A DNA stretch of 64,000 nucleotides. It comes from Eremophila alpestris peregrina (taxonomy: Eukaryota; Chordata; Aves; Passeriformes; Alaudidae). The notes under the pieces were generated by a model. It saw only the letters and a list, made by a program, of their open reading frames with translations. It was not told the DNA's origin and did no database searches. The stretch is taken from NCBI GenBank assembly GCA_009792885.1, contig WMCF01000065.1, positions 3,839,770 through 3,903,769 of the forward strand. Direction: 5' to 3'. The position numbers were made by a program, and so were the translations under genes. Positions 34,538-47,380 of the stretch are shown here, one piece after another; within the stretch, counting starts at the first letter, position 1, and every line of letters starts with the position of its first letter.

Positions 34538-36929
34538 AGGGATCATACAAGGATGAAAGATAAATTGGGCTTTCTGTAGTGCCCAGCTGCACAGAGGGAG
34601 GGGTCCCCCAAGCTGCTCAGTGAGTGAGTGACCCAAGAACTGCTCCAGCTCAGCCCTTCCTGGCTGATCCTGGTGGCCAGGCTCAGTGTTTCCTGAGTTT
34701 TTGCCAGCCAGAGTTGGAATGCAGAGAGAATGCATTTCAAAACTGCTTTAACCTGAGTTTCACCACAGACCTTCCAGAAATACAGAGTGATCTGGGTTTG
34801 GCAGAGTCACTGTTCAAGTGTTTTATAGAGATGGTGCAATGGGGAGAGAGAGCTGCTGGAGAAGCTGCCAGAGCTCAGAAGAGAAAGGTGAATTACTGAG
34901 CTGTATTTTCAGGTGTTCCCCCAGGCTCCAGGAGTCACCAATCATGTAAACCATGAAGCATGAGATAGATCAAATTCAGAACCTCTTTCATTAAAAATAT
35001 CCAATTAGTTTTCAACTAATTCACCATTCTTTACCTACAGAGGTATTTCCAGTCAAAGTCAGGACTGGGTCCTCCATCAGATTAAATCACCAAGCTTCCA
35101 CTGAAAACAGTAATCACAAAAAAAAGGGATAAGACTTTGCTTCCTTCTTTTCCAGGGTGGAATATGTTGCATTTAAAACATCATTACAGAGCACTTGTTA
35201 CTCATTGAAGCATGAGAATGGGAGTGACAGGGGAAAACATGCCCTCTTCATACTGCATCCTTCTTCTCACCTTTTGGTTTGGTTGCACTCTCTCACTTGC
35301 CAAGGAAATTGTGTGTGTGTGGAAGAAAGGAAAAAGGAATTTGACACATTTAATGGACACTTATAAGGGCTGCAAAGCATTTATCATAGTAGCAAATGAA
35401 TCAACTAATTATAGGTGACCATTAAATTGTGGCTGCACTCAGAGAACAAATCCTGTAAAATTAGCTCAGTTTTATTCCACTGATCTGCTCTCTTGACCAA
35501 ACCATGTTCCCAATCCTGCTGATGTAAATCCAGAGTAATTACTCTGACTTGGTGAAATTAGTCTCCTTGTTCTTTGGGGTAATCAAGAGCCCAATCTGGC
35601 CACTTCCACGTGTTCCCATCCCAAATGTTCACTTCCCTGGGGAAAACAAGTGGTTGTTCTCTTAATACCACACAGCCAATGAAGCAGTGGGCAAGAAGCT
35701 GGAGATAGCCTGTCTTTCTAATCAGCAATAAAGTTATCAATTATGTTCTAGCTGTAAAAGCTTAATTACTGGGGATTATGAAAGAGGCAGGAGAGCCCCA
35801 GTCCAATGAGCACATTCCAGATGGAGAATGCTGCACTGGACCTAAGGGGAAAAACAATGATGGTTTTAGTTTGGAAATGGTATCCAAAGACTGCTGTGTG
35901 GGAAGAGCTCGTGGCATCAGGTGTCTTTGGTGTCTTTGCACAGTTATCACAGATCTATGTTCAGGCTGCATTAGAAAATGGAAACTGAAGATGCTTGGGA
36001 TTTTTGGAAGTTTTGGATCTGGAACTTTTACAAGAAATGCAGTGAATTTCTCTGTTATTGAAACCAAAGAACAAACTCCAGCTGTAGTAACTCCACAAGC
36101 CTTTGATGCAGAGGAGTTGTACTAGGAACCACAGGCTGCTGCTTTGCTCTCGTGGGTTGCAGGTGATATAAAAACCTCTTGCTGAATGAGAATCACACAG
36201 TATGGTGGCTGGAAACAAAGCAAGGGGGTTGGCACAGAGGGGAGAGAGCCTCTCACAGAAGCATTGTCTCTTTGGAGCTTTGCTCCCGTTTGGAATGAGT
36301 CTGGCAAGGCCTTGCTCACACAGGGAGTCTCCAGGCAGAGCCCTCACCCTGGCAGTGGAGTTACACCACTCCTTCTCTGCTGAATGCAGAACAGAATGAG
36401 GTGATAAAAACCACAATAAAAGCACGTTCTAAAAATAACAAAATCTGGAAAGGACAACATGGCCAAAGCAGAAAGAGGAAGAGTGTGGTTTTATCTGAGA
36501 CAGAGGATGTGAACAGCAGGGAGGAGGGGAGGGAGACAGTGAAATTATGAATGGGAATTAGGAAATGTTGGCTTCAGGCAAGTTCTTCAGTTCAACAGGA
36601 GTAAAAACAAATGGTTCTGAGCAGAAACACTTTGTTCTGTCCCAAACCCAGCAAGGCCTATGGAGTCACTTCAGTGGGAATGCTGCAAATGCTGTTGATG
36701 GGAAGCTTTGGGAATGATTAGGAAGCCTGATGTCAGCAGATGTCAGGCTTGGAGAGGAATATGTGCCTCCTATAACACCATGGAGCTGTTTCCTTGGAGC
36801 AGGGATGTCTATCCAGAAACAGAGCTAAAGAGGGGATCAGTGAGGGGAGGGAATTACCCACCGTCTCTGATGGAAATCTATTTTTATCTCGTGAGAAATA
36901 TCTTAATTTTCACTTATATTCCATGGCTG
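34538..36929. other. Plain sequence
   Basis: No recognised gene or repeat. The interval from about 34900 to 35560 is AT-rich and may include weak CNE-like parts. The rest is ordinary single-copy DNA. Confidence 0.5.
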
Positions 36930-37170
36930 TAGCTAAGGGCCATTAAAACTAATAAAAGTAAATCATTTGTGACAGATCTTAAAAAACACTTTCTGCAATG
37001 CACCACACTCTCAAATGCTCATTAGAAATAGTGGTTTTCTTTTCGGAAGAATGCTCGCTGAATGTTTAAAACATGTTGCCTCCAACTTTTTGACAACTAG
37101 CACAGGCTATGAGAAGCTTTGAAGCAAATGTTTGACATAAAAAAGATGGTCTGATGCTATATCAAATAAG
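36930..37170. promoter_or_regulatory. CNE-like block
   Basis: AT-rich, non-repetitive sequence with 'ggccattaaaactaataaaa', 'gctcattagaaatagtgg' and 'aaatgtttgacataaaaaag', rich in ATTA cores and with two retained CpGs. Possible distal regulatory element, from composition alone. Confidence 0.22.
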
Positions 37171-38379
37171 ATTGGGGAAGAAGCATCAAAGCAGAAACAT
37201 TAGGATGAAATGCAGTTGGAGGAGAGAAAATCAACATACTCATTTCTGATTTTACATTTTCTGGCATCAGTATAAACAACTGATTTGCATTTTCTGAGGA
37301 CAGTACATTCAATTCTTAACAAATTAGCATTGAATGGAGTTTTCTCCCCAAAATTCTTTCTAGTAACATAGGGCAAGGCCAGACAAAAAAAAATCTTGGT
37401 TACACAGTGATGGTTCTCAGGAAAAAAAATGATTGTCTCTGATAATGGGAAGACACCTGTTGTCCTCTTCCAGCCTCCATCTTGAGCAAAAACCAAGGAT
37501 ATCCCTGTATTTCACAGTCTCATGGTCCATTCTGAACAAAATCCCTGCTGGAAACCAACAGGATTGAAAAAACCCCACCACACTGTAAAATAACAAGCAT
37601 GTCAAGCATCTTGGCTTAACTCCTTAGAGGGTTGGTGAAAGAAATGTTTCATTTGTTTTACATGGTATTTTTGTTAAATACACTTCAAAGTCTCTTGTAC
37701 ATTGATCTAAGCTGAGCAGTGTGATCTTAACCTCCAGAAGAGGGCTGAGCCACTGCCAATAAACACTGGATTTCCTGAAACACCCCTCAATCATCTCAGC
37801 AAGGCTTCACCTGCCAGTCCTGCTAAAGGACAGTTGGAATGAAAAGCATGGAAATCTCCAGACAGGAATGTGCAAACCCAGGATTCACAGTGTTCAGGAA
37901 GGTGTTTTCTGGGGAGGTGCTCCTCATTCCTGGCTCTGATTTGCTCAGATTCACCAACACTTGGGAATGGTTTAGGAGAATTCCAGAATGGTTTTGCAGT
38001 AATGTTTTAAAGGAGGGGTTTGAGTTGGTTCCCAAAGTTGGCATTGTGAGAAATGGGCAGCAGGGTTGTCATTGCCAGTTACAAGAGCACAGAAGAACAG
38101 TTTAGTGTGAATGCAGGGAAGAGGCTTCCACACCCCAGCCTGCTCAGACACCAGCTCTGCAGCCCCGTGCAGCTGCAAACCAATCCATTTACTTTGCACA
38201 TTAAGTTCCAGGTATTCCACTCCAATTACACTCTGCGCAGACCCCGCTAACGCAGTCAGGCATCTTTGGAAGTCCTGCAATTTACATTCCCCTCCATATT
38301 TTATCCCTGTCTCCCCTTTGCTCTCAGTCTCTCTCCATCGCTCGATCAGTTTTCATGGTCATTCAAGCCGTGGGGGTGA
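37171..38379. other. Plain sequence
   Basis: No gene or repeat family recognised. A few short A-runs occur at about 37385-37430. Confidence 0.5.
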
Positions 38380-38690
38380 TTTGTTCAGGTAAAATGGAAA
38401 ATTGAAATGGAACGGGTGCTGGATACAACCTCATCCGCTTTTCCCATCCTGTCAAACTGCTGTGCCTGCTCATTTTTTCATGGCCACGAGTTGAAATAAA
38501 TTAAACTTCCCAGAGGCGAAACTTCTCCGAGATCAAATTGGAATATATTGATTAGGCTCTTTGAGGGCTGATGGATTGGACTCTTATGCTTTATAAACAC
38601 ATTTACCAACACGCTCTCAGAAAGAGTTGCTTAGCACTCGGCAAACTGATCGTGTTTATTTAAAGCAGTGACAGTGGCCTACACCTGTAG
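38380..38690. promoter_or_regulatory. CNE-like block with TCF- and homeodomain-type words
   Basis: A non-repetitive block that keeps several CpGs ('gaggcgaaacttctccgaga', 'aacacgctctcag', 'ctgatcgtgttt') beside AT-rich words such as GAGATCAAATTGG and ATATTGATTAGG. Retained CpGs outside a CpG island in otherwise CpG-poor DNA are a mild sign of constraint. Confidence 0.28.
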
Positions 38691-39943
38691 CCCTCATTCT
38701 GGCCCATAAAGTCTCACTCACTGATTGATGGAGACAAGTTGAGCTGTCTGCCTGCCTCACTCCCAGGACTGGTCCCAAAGGTTGCCTGGCTGATGGAGTC
38801 CAGCATAATGCATCACTGTCAGGAAAACAACTTAGCATGTCATTGAGGAGATCTGATCAGCACGGGCCCAGGAGGGAGGATGAAAGCAGTAAACTGGAAG
38901 AATTTTTGAGTGCTGATGATGGCAAAGGGGACAGGGAGTCCCAGAGCAAGAGAGTTTTGAAAGAGCATGTGTGCTAATAGTTTTAGATGCATGACACTGG
39001 AGATGAATGAATGCAGTTACTGGCCAAAATGTCCAGATACAAGAGTCCCAGGAAGTAAAGCTTGGATGTAATTCACTGGTATGAATAGCTGGGAGTAAAA
39101 TCATGGATTTCACACAATCAGAGTGAAATGTAGAATTGAGAGTTACATCCCATCCACCAGCTCCAAGCCAGGGGCCATGCACAATCCTGAATAACCCAGC
39201 CTGCATTGCATCCTCCAGCCTCAATCTGCAGCCAAGATTTAGGAATTGTGTTCAGAATGAGAAGTCTAAGAGAAACATAAGGTGAGGCTGCCAACGAAGG
39301 ACAAATATATGGAGGTAAGAACTGTGAACTGGAACTTCACCAGATGGTGACAAGGATTTGTGAAGATCATGTCAGGAAGTCTAATAGTCCAAGGAGAAAA
39401 ATCACTTTTCTTATTTCTTATGAGAAAAAACCCCACAATTAAACATAAAAAAATACATATCAAAAAGCAGCAGCAAGAAGAAACAAAGCAGAAGCCTTTA
39501 AATGAAAGAAGGCATCTTGCTCCCATCAGTCTCTCAAGGTATCTCTGGCGTTCCCAGCCTCGGTTGCTAGTCAGCATCAGAAAGTGTGGGTGGCACTTGA
39601 GTGCTTTTCTCCCAGTCTCTCATGGAATCTGCGTGGATTAGACCATGTGGGATGCCAACCTGCTCAGGCACATCTCAGTGACATCTAACAGGCTGTTCTG
39701 TGCCACAGCCCAGAGCAGCGTGGGAGAGAACGCTAAAGGAACATAAGTCAAAGAGCAGAATTTTGCCTTCAGGTTTCTGCCTGAAACAAACAACTTGACA
39801 GGGGGTGTGCTTTCCAAGAGGGAATAAGCAGCCAGGGAGACAGTGACGTATCTCATTCCCCCCAGTTCACCTGCTGTTACAAGCAGGGTTTGTGGCCTGC
39901 TTTGGAATACTTGGGCTGCAGCTGGTGTGCAGAGACACTGCAC
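38691..39943. other. Plain sequence
   Basis: No recognised gene or repeat. An A-rich stretch at about 39425-39500 contains several short A-runs. Confidence 0.5.
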
Positions 39944-40150
39944 TGGATATCAGGAGAAATTACTGTGAGGGTGGTGGGGCACAGAGAAGTTGTGGATGCC
40001 CCGTTCCTGGAAGTGTTCAGGATGGATGGAACACTGGCCTTGAACACTCCCACCTGCCCTAGTGGGAGGTGTCCCTGCCCATGGCAGGGGTTGGAATGAC
40101 ATGGTCTTTAAGGTCCCTTCCAACCCAAACCACTCCAGGATTCTGTGATA
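39944..40150 (+). mobile_element. CR1 LINE 3' end
   Basis: It begins near 'ggatatcaggagaaattact' and proceeds through 'gtgagggtggtggggcacag', 'tgggaggtgtccctgcccat' and 'ggtcccttccaacccaaacc' to 'aggattctgtgat'. A 5'-truncated CR1 with moderate divergence. Confidence 0.94.
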
Positions 40151-40379
40151 AGTTCACATGGAGCAAGCCCCTGAGGGATCAAGGCACGAGAAGTCAGTGT
40201 GGGAGAGTTTCAGCAGGTCAGCATCTCCCTCACAGCCTAGCAAAGTGTTCTTTGCTGTGTTATGATCTGAAGTGCTTCATTTCAGCCTGGCTTAGAACGA
40301 CTCAAAGCCATGCATTTTTTACCAACTGGCTTTATAGACTGTCTCCCTAAATCATACATTTTGCTTTTTAAAACTTGCA

Positions 40380-40770
40380 CCATCTTCCTTTGAGACTATT
40401 CGCCAGGCTAACAGCTTTGGAGACAACTTCTCAGCCTAACAGACTTTGGTCTTTTATTCCCGTTAGTTGGCCTAAATTTTCCCTTCGCTTAATTCAAGCC
40501 AATTATTTCCAGTGATACCCACTGGAGCACCCTTAACATTTTCTTTTTGCTTGATGGTGTTTTAGCTCTTCAAAGGCTTGCAGACATTTGTCCTAATGGA
40601 GAGTGGATAGAGAGTTATCTGACATGTCGGGGAGGAGAGGTTGCTCTGCTCCGATTCCATTACAGCAGGAAACACGCTGGATATCAAAGGGAAATTTATG
40701 TAATGTATTCCTACATTGTTCACAATACAGCATCATGTTTTATGCAAGCAAAAGGAGCGTGAGGAGAGAG
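40380..40770. promoter_or_regulatory. CNE-like block with TCF/LEF-type site
   Basis: Non-repetitive sequence with scattered CpGs ('gactattcgccagg', 'attcccgttag', 'catgtcgggg', 'gctccgattcc', 'aacacgctgg'), then ATATCAAAGGG (40681-40691), which fits a TCF/LEF core, and AT-rich 'gaaatttatgtaatgtattc'. A candidate distal regulatory element, without conservation evidence. Confidence 0.3.
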
Positions 40771-41826
40771 GGGAAGAAAACTCCATTTAACTGGCAGTGA
40801 AATGACAATAAAACAACAAATGGGGAAGCAGCAGGAGCTAAACCGCAGCTTTTATGGGCAGATCTCTCTGTCACCATCATGAGAGGGAGGCATGGGGACA
40901 TCTGAGGGTGTTGAGGAGCAGGAGAGTGATGTTGGGAGGGAGGAAAGGCTCTGGGGTGGATTTGGGGGTTGGTTACCACCATTCAGAGCTGTGCCAGGAG
41001 CTGGCCCCATCCAGCAAGGCAGGCACAGGGACAGAGGACAGAAAGATCCCTGGCGTGACAGAGCTGGCTCAGCCCAGCTCCCACCATCACACAGCTCTCA
41101 GGAATAACCTGGGCAAGGTCTGGAATGGGCCAGATGAGGTGGAGCAGTGTGTACAAATGCCAGATGTGGCATTGGGTGCTGACATTTCCAGTCACAAACT
41201 GGCAGCAGGGTAACACTGGGGACTGCTCACACTTTATCCTGTACTTGTCACCTTCCCCCAGCTCTCCTCTTTCCCTGCCCAAAAATAAGTTGCTCAGCAG
41301 AAAGAGGAAATTCAGATATTTTCCCCCGAAGTTTAGAGTCCCAAACAGCCACCTCCATGTCCAATGAAGGCAGAAGTGTTTCCTCTCCAGGAAAGTGAGC
41401 ACAGATTTTGGGGGAGCCTGGTGTTCTGATTGCATCATTGATTTTCAGGTGAACTCTGACCAGTGGTGGCAAAGCAGCAGGATGAAATAACAGATATGAA
41501 GACATTGAGCACAGGAGGATGAAAAGGTGATAGGAACAGTCAGAGGGACAAGCTTGATTTGCTCTCTTGGGTCACCAGATCAGCTTCTGTTCATTACATT
41601 TCCAGTCCTCTGGTAGAACAGGATGTTAGTACCCTCTGCTAAAAAGCTGTTAATCTGATGGCCTAAATGCTAATATTCATCTAAATCAAACCTTTATGAT
41701 AAAGTTTTTCTTTGATGCAAGAGTTTGAAGAATTAACAAAAACCTCACAGGGTGAGAAGGTGACTCAGTTTAGGGAACCTGCCAGGAGATATAATTCCTT
41801 TTCTTATTTTCCTGTTGCTGAAAGAA

Positions 41827-41850
41827 ACACACACGCACACACACATATAT
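41827..41850. repeat. (CA)n/(TA)n dinucleotide repeat
   Basis: ACACACACGCACACACACATATAT: a short compound dinucleotide array with one CG interruption. Confidence 0.85.
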
Positions 41851-43033
41851 AAATAAGTGAACAGACTTTCAGAGACAAAAGAACATTTCCATTTTGCAGC
41901 AATGATCACAATGTAAAAAGGCTGCATCGCTATGGAAACGGCCCTAAGCCTCATCATATCTAATGGTGATTTTCCATAGAAGTCCTTGAAACATCTTTTG
42001 TTTCTTGCTTTGAAGTCAAAGGAAATGGTTGAGTGCCAAGAAGAGGGCTATCAGCTCCAGATCTCCAATCAGGGCCCGGGCTCAGCTCTGCAGTAATTGC
42101 CACGCACAAGTAACAAGGGGAGGGAACCAGGGGAACACAGCTCCAGGTGTACACATGCACACCTAAACACAGGGGCTCGTGGGGGAAAATCTCCTCCACA
42201 AGTGGCAAACACACCGTTCCCATTCCACAGGCAGGATCCTCACCTGAGGGCTGTTCTGTCAACACTCAGAGCAGCTCCTGCCCTTCCTTGCTTCTCCCTC
42301 ATGGCAGGGACACCTTGCTGTGGCAGCAGCTTTGGTGCGCCTGATTTAGGAGTTAATGACCTAATTAGGAGCTCTGTAGAGGGAGGAAAGGGAGGAGGGA
42401 GGGAAGAGGGGCTTTGCCACTGCTAAGGGGGTTTCTCTCTCTTGGAGGTCCACAGCCCCTTTCAGAGGCTGATGGGGTGTGCAGCTGCACCAGCAGGGAA
42501 AGCAGGAAGGGAAGGGAAGCAGGAAACGCTTCCAGAAATGTGCCCATCACACTGCCCGCCCCAACACTTGGTGATGTCCCAGCTGCCTTTTTGTCATGGA
42601 GGGCAGTGCCAGAGTGGGGGAAGAAGAGCCAAGACCAGCAGGACAAGGACAGGAGACAGTGTCTGGGTCTTTTCAACGCTGGTGGCCTGAGGCAAGGACT
42701 GTGAGTCTTGGAAAAAAAAACAGTAACAGACATGAGGCTGAAAAGGGGAAGAGTGATCCTGGAAATATTGCTTGTTCTGGAGAACAAAGATAAAATAACA
42801 GTCAGCCCCAGCTGACCCCCATGGTTTGGCCTATCTGTCCCCTTTCTGCTCTGTTCCCTTCTTCTGGTGTGTTTTCTTGCAGAAATTAATTTTCCTTCAG
42901 ACATTCAAGTGCAAAGGATCCTGACCTGAGATGTTGTCACTAATAACTGTTCCTAAACCAGCCAACAGTAAAATCAGAGGGCTGTTTTCTTTTACTTGCT
43001 TTCTCTTCCCTTTAAAAAGAAGCTTGTTCTCTT

Positions 43034-43060
43034 AAAAAAAAAAAAAAAAGAGAGAGAGAG
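43034..43060. repeat. A-tract followed by (GA)n
   Basis: Sixteen As run into five or six GA units. Simple low-complexity sequence. Confidence 0.9.
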
Positions 43061-43354
43061 TATTCTCTACATTCAAATGAAAACCTGTAAAAGCAGCCCT
43101 TCATATATATTTTAAAGTGGTGCATATATCTATAGAATGTAGATGTGCACATGATTTGTTTTTAACATATTAAATCCTCAAATCCAAATACTCAGTGTCC
43201 CTCCGTTGCTTAGAAAAGTGCAAAAGAACTTCATCCATTAGATAAATCCCAGTTGCCAGCTCTTGGCTCAGATCCACAAAGGCTTTGTCATCCAAAAAAA
43301 AAACAAGGGCTTAAATTTCAGAACTGCACTTAAGTGGCAACTTTGCACAGAAGA

Positions 43355-43404
43355 AATAACAATAACAATAGCAATAGTAATAATAATAATAATAGTAATA
43401 ATAA
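43355..43404. repeat. (AAT)n trinucleotide repeat, imperfect
   Basis: Units of AAC, AAT and AGT in a trinucleotide rhythm, with five consecutive AAT-type units in the middle (about 43379-43394). On the minus strand the same bases give a run of isoleucine or leucine codons, which explains the odd open frames there. Confidence 0.9.
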
Positions 43405-44758
43405 GTAGCAATGAAGACAGATGGCAAGGGGCAAGCAGCAGGGATGCTGCAGACAGTTGCCAGGTTGCTTTTCTTTCAAGAAAGGAACAGATGCAGGATG
43501 CACCCACATGAAAGTGCTCCCTGATACCATCACTGTGCGTTATTTGAACATGAACATCCCTCACCTGCCACTGGGGTGCAGGGAACGGGCTCCTGCCTCA
43601 CATCCATCCTGGTGATACCATCTCCCATGTGCTGCTCTGAAGCCTTCAAACACTTGGCAGGCAGTGCCAGCCCTCTCACTTCACAGGGAAGCCAGACTGC
43701 TTGCCAAGGAAAGGATTCAGATCTGGATAAACATTAAACGAATGCTTCAGGGAGATTTATTTTGTTTGTGATACACCTTTAGATTTTGCATTTGAACTTT
43801 TTGTGGGGGATTAAACTTTTGATGTGCCTGCCCTCTCTTCTCCCTCGCCACCCTCCTCCTCTCCCAGTATCTCAGGCAGTGGTTGTGAGGCAGGGAGACA
43901 GGGAACTTAGAGGCAATTTCATCCCTCAAGGACTTCTCCTGGAGCAGGTTTGTTGTCAGGAGTAGCTGGGTGACCTTCATTCCCAGCACTACCCCCAGTC
44001 CTCCAGAAACAGCCCAGACATTGTCATAGGAGAGGATTGAAGGGTCAAAAGAAAGCTTTGCCTTCCCCTGACACATGAAACATCCCCTTGATGTTTCTCC
44101 AGACATTCCCCTGTGCAATCTGGGTATTATCAGAGCCACTCTTCATTCATGTCTTGTCCTACAACAGTGCTGTGGCACAGAAGCAGATTCAGGGCTGAGG
44201 TGCATTCTTTGAAATGTAAAATTAATCATCTGTGCCCTAATCTTCCCATTCCTCTGTTTCTTTGCCTCAGCACCAGATTTCACCCATTTGGATGGAAGGG
44301 TAGAATAAGCAAATGTATGTTCCCAGCTGTTGTGTGACAAAGCAGCAGCTGGATAGAGGAGGGATGGGAAAAGATTTGGTTGCTGAGGGAGAGGAGTAAT
44401 TTCTACTCTTGGCAGGCATCAGAGGTTCCCCACTGGCTGTCATACCCAAGATGCAAGTCCACAGGAAGGCCAGTTTTTAAATCCTTATCATTCATTTGCC
44501 AAGATTGTCCTGGTTTCTAACACAGGCCCTGAATTTCTGACCTGGAGGTGGTTTCCCTTGGTTGTGAAGGATATTCTGGGGCCTCTTACAAGTGGTATCC
44601 AAAATAGCAGAGCTGCCCGTGGGGCTGTTTGCTATTCACATCACATTTGCAGAAGGCCCAGACAGCAGTAGGGGGAAGATGGGAATGAATAGAGAGAATG
44701 GGAAAGGAGGGAAAATAGAAGCACTAATGTGTTTTCAGCTGGTGGGGGCTTTTTTGGG

Positions 44759-44772
44759 TTTTTTTTTTTTTT
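44759..44772. repeat. Poly(T) tract
   Basis: About 14 consecutive Ts after GGG TTTTTTGGG. Low-complexity; no element attached. Confidence 0.8.
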
Positions 44773-46989
44773 GGTAGATGTTCTGTTCTCCCTCACCTTG
44801 ATGCCTCATTTCACCTGCTCACTGCCACAGGCCATTGGGCAGCCGTGGTTGTGCTCCACGGGAAACAATGAACAAGAAATTACAATAACAAAGTGCGTCA
44901 GCAGCTCCCGAGCTCTGATCAGCTGTAGAATCTTTGGCAGCTGTGAGCACTCCCATTTGCACAGGGGGAAGGAGCTGCCCTACAAAAATGCTCCTCTTCC
45001 TGCCCTTGGCCAGTGAAAGGGTTGGAAACCAGTGACAGCCAGGCTTGTTCACCTTGGGCTGAGTTTTTGAAGCTCCCTGTGTTCCCTGGCTGAGCAGGAA
45101 GCTGGAGGATTGCTCAGAGTGTGCACTGCTCTGCAGGGATTTGAGCAATCAGGGAATTGCAGCATCTGGAGGGGTGTGGTGAGTCTGAAGTTCACTCACC
45201 TGGCAAACAGCAGCACTCTGACATGCCCATCCCTGTGTCACTGTGCAACAGAAGCCACCACCCGTGTGCAGGCAGAGCTCTGAGTTCAGCACAGCACCAG
45301 GACACCCAGAGCTGAGTGAGGATGGAGCAGAGCAGGCCCAGGGAGTGAGCAGGTTCTATTTACACCTGCCACACCTGGCTCCTGCATCTAAAGGGATTTT
45401 CTGCTCTGGGAAAGGGCAGGTGAATAAATGGGATCAACCCCAGACTTCATTTTCTTCCTTGTCATTTCAGTGATAAATGTTTTCTGCCTCAGCCATCTTA
45501 AGCTTCAAAAGTGATGGGGCAATGGTGCCTCCCTGCATTGTTCCACCATTTCCTCCTTCCCTCCCCTCACAGAGGTGTCAGCTGAGGCACTGACTGAGAC
45601 ACCCAGCTCTGCTCTGATTTCCTGCCACAGCCCCATCCTCTGGACAGTCACTATGGGCAAGGGACAGGTCATGGATTGGACACCATGAATTTCTGGCTGT
45701 AGTAATGGATTTCTGGTCAGGATGAAGTCAGGCTTACCAGATCAGGTTGATTCTGAGACATCTGACTGTCTCCTTTTCCACTGTCCAGAAATCCTTGGTC
45801 TTTCCTAAAGTGGGCTGACTTCCAGGCAGCAAACTCATCATGATCCCAAGAGATGACTGGCCAACAGAGCATTCCTGGCTGCTGTTCAAACGGGGCCACC
45901 ACAAATGTTCAGACATTTGGCATCTCCTGGTGCCAACTGCTTCCCTGCACCTGCAGCTAGGGGACCATGCTGGCCTCTAATTTGGCTGTCTCAGGAAGAA
46001 AAAATGGAAATAAAATCCAAGAGGGACCAATGTGAGCACAGGTGTCAATGATCCTGTCACCTCCCAGAGGACTTTGGAGCCTCTCCACTCCCATGGCACC
46101 AAGGGAATTGGACCCTGGCACTCAATTCTGCTGGTACAAGTGACAGCAGGACCACCTCTAATCATCACCTCATTTGAAGCTCTTTTTGGGGATGGATTGG
46201 AAGAAGGACCCCCGTAATGAACAGGCAGCTGTGTCCCCCTGGGGCTCAGTGACATGGTGTCATGCAGAGGACACATTTCAGACACACTGGCTTTGATCTC
46301 TGCAGGAAGTTTGCAAAATCAAACCCACAGGAGCCATGATTCATCTGCAAAGGTAAAACGAGCACCTCTGTTGCCTAACAGAAAATCTGAGCTGACTCCC
46401 ATTGGGAATCTTTCTCTTGCTTTTGATGAGGTTCAGAGCAAGTTGTCATTTAACCTTGTATTAATTTAGAAATGGGGCTCTTTGGTCTCAGTCCTGATGC
46501 TGTTCCTCAGACAAGCCTCTCATTCAGGTTATTGTGTCTTTTTGTCATCATTCCAAAGGCAATGGACAAACAGGTACAAAAGAAGAAAAACATCTTGACA
46601 CCCTGATCTGGAGGGAGAAAAGGTTCTGGATTTATCTATTTTCATGGCATCAAAACCTGGCTCAGGGCTCACTTGGGTCAACAGAAAATTTCCTGTTTAT
46701 TCCAGTGGGCTCCGAGTCAAGCTCTAAGGATGAATTTAATCATATTTGACATTAGCTGTCTAAAACCTGGTCAGCTCAAAGCCAGGCTGAGCAGCTGGAC
46801 TCCTGCAAAAGCAGCTGCAAGGACAGGCACTTGTGGGACAATCCTTCTGATCCATCTTAAACACCACCATCGAGTGGGATGAAACACAGCCCTCTCCACT
46901 CTCTACACACAGAGTGGAACTGTCTCAGGGTAAGTCTCTAACTTTTGCAGGGATTAAACCTGATGAGATCAATACCACCTCAATTGTTC

Positions 46990-47380
46990 CATGTGGCCCT
47001 TGACAGAGCAGCAGAAAGCCCCGTCGACAGCCAGGGAGATCTTTGACAGGAGAAGAACTAATAAATGCAGAATTCGATCCTTTATTATTTCTTTTCCTTC
47101 AGAAAGAGCATTGCTATTCCTGCAGCTCCAACCAGAGCCCAGGTTTAATAAGACATGCTAATGTGTGTGGCTTCTGGGAGCTCTGCACTGAACCCATGTT
47201 GATAACAGGCTTAGCCTCAGAAATGATAAATCACAAGGGGGAGAAGAGATATGAAAATTCTTTTCAGCCCTTGCAAATGAAAAGAAGATGTGATTGTAGA
47301 ATATGTTTGGGATGTATGAGCGAGGTTCCTATAATCAATCATCCTAAATAAACCATTTTACTTAGCATCTGTTTGAAGGC
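46990..47380. promoter_or_regulatory. CNE-like block
   Basis: Non-repetitive, AT-rich sequence with TAAT and GATAAATCA words ('agacatgctaatgtgtgtgg', 'gaaatgataaatcacaag', 'cctataatcaatcatcctaa'), including another ATCAATCA PBX/HOX-type site at about 47334-47341. Candidate regulatory DNA by composition. Confidence 0.25.

Larger units (their letters stand above)
40771..46989. other. Plain sequence with simple repeats
   Basis: No gene is supportable. Simple repeats inside are listed separately (41827-41850, 43034-43060, 43355-43404, 44759-44772). The stretch around 42365-42420 is purine-rich (GGGAGGA-type words). Overlapping frames around 42400-42900 on both strands have no recognisable content. 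Confidence 0.5.
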
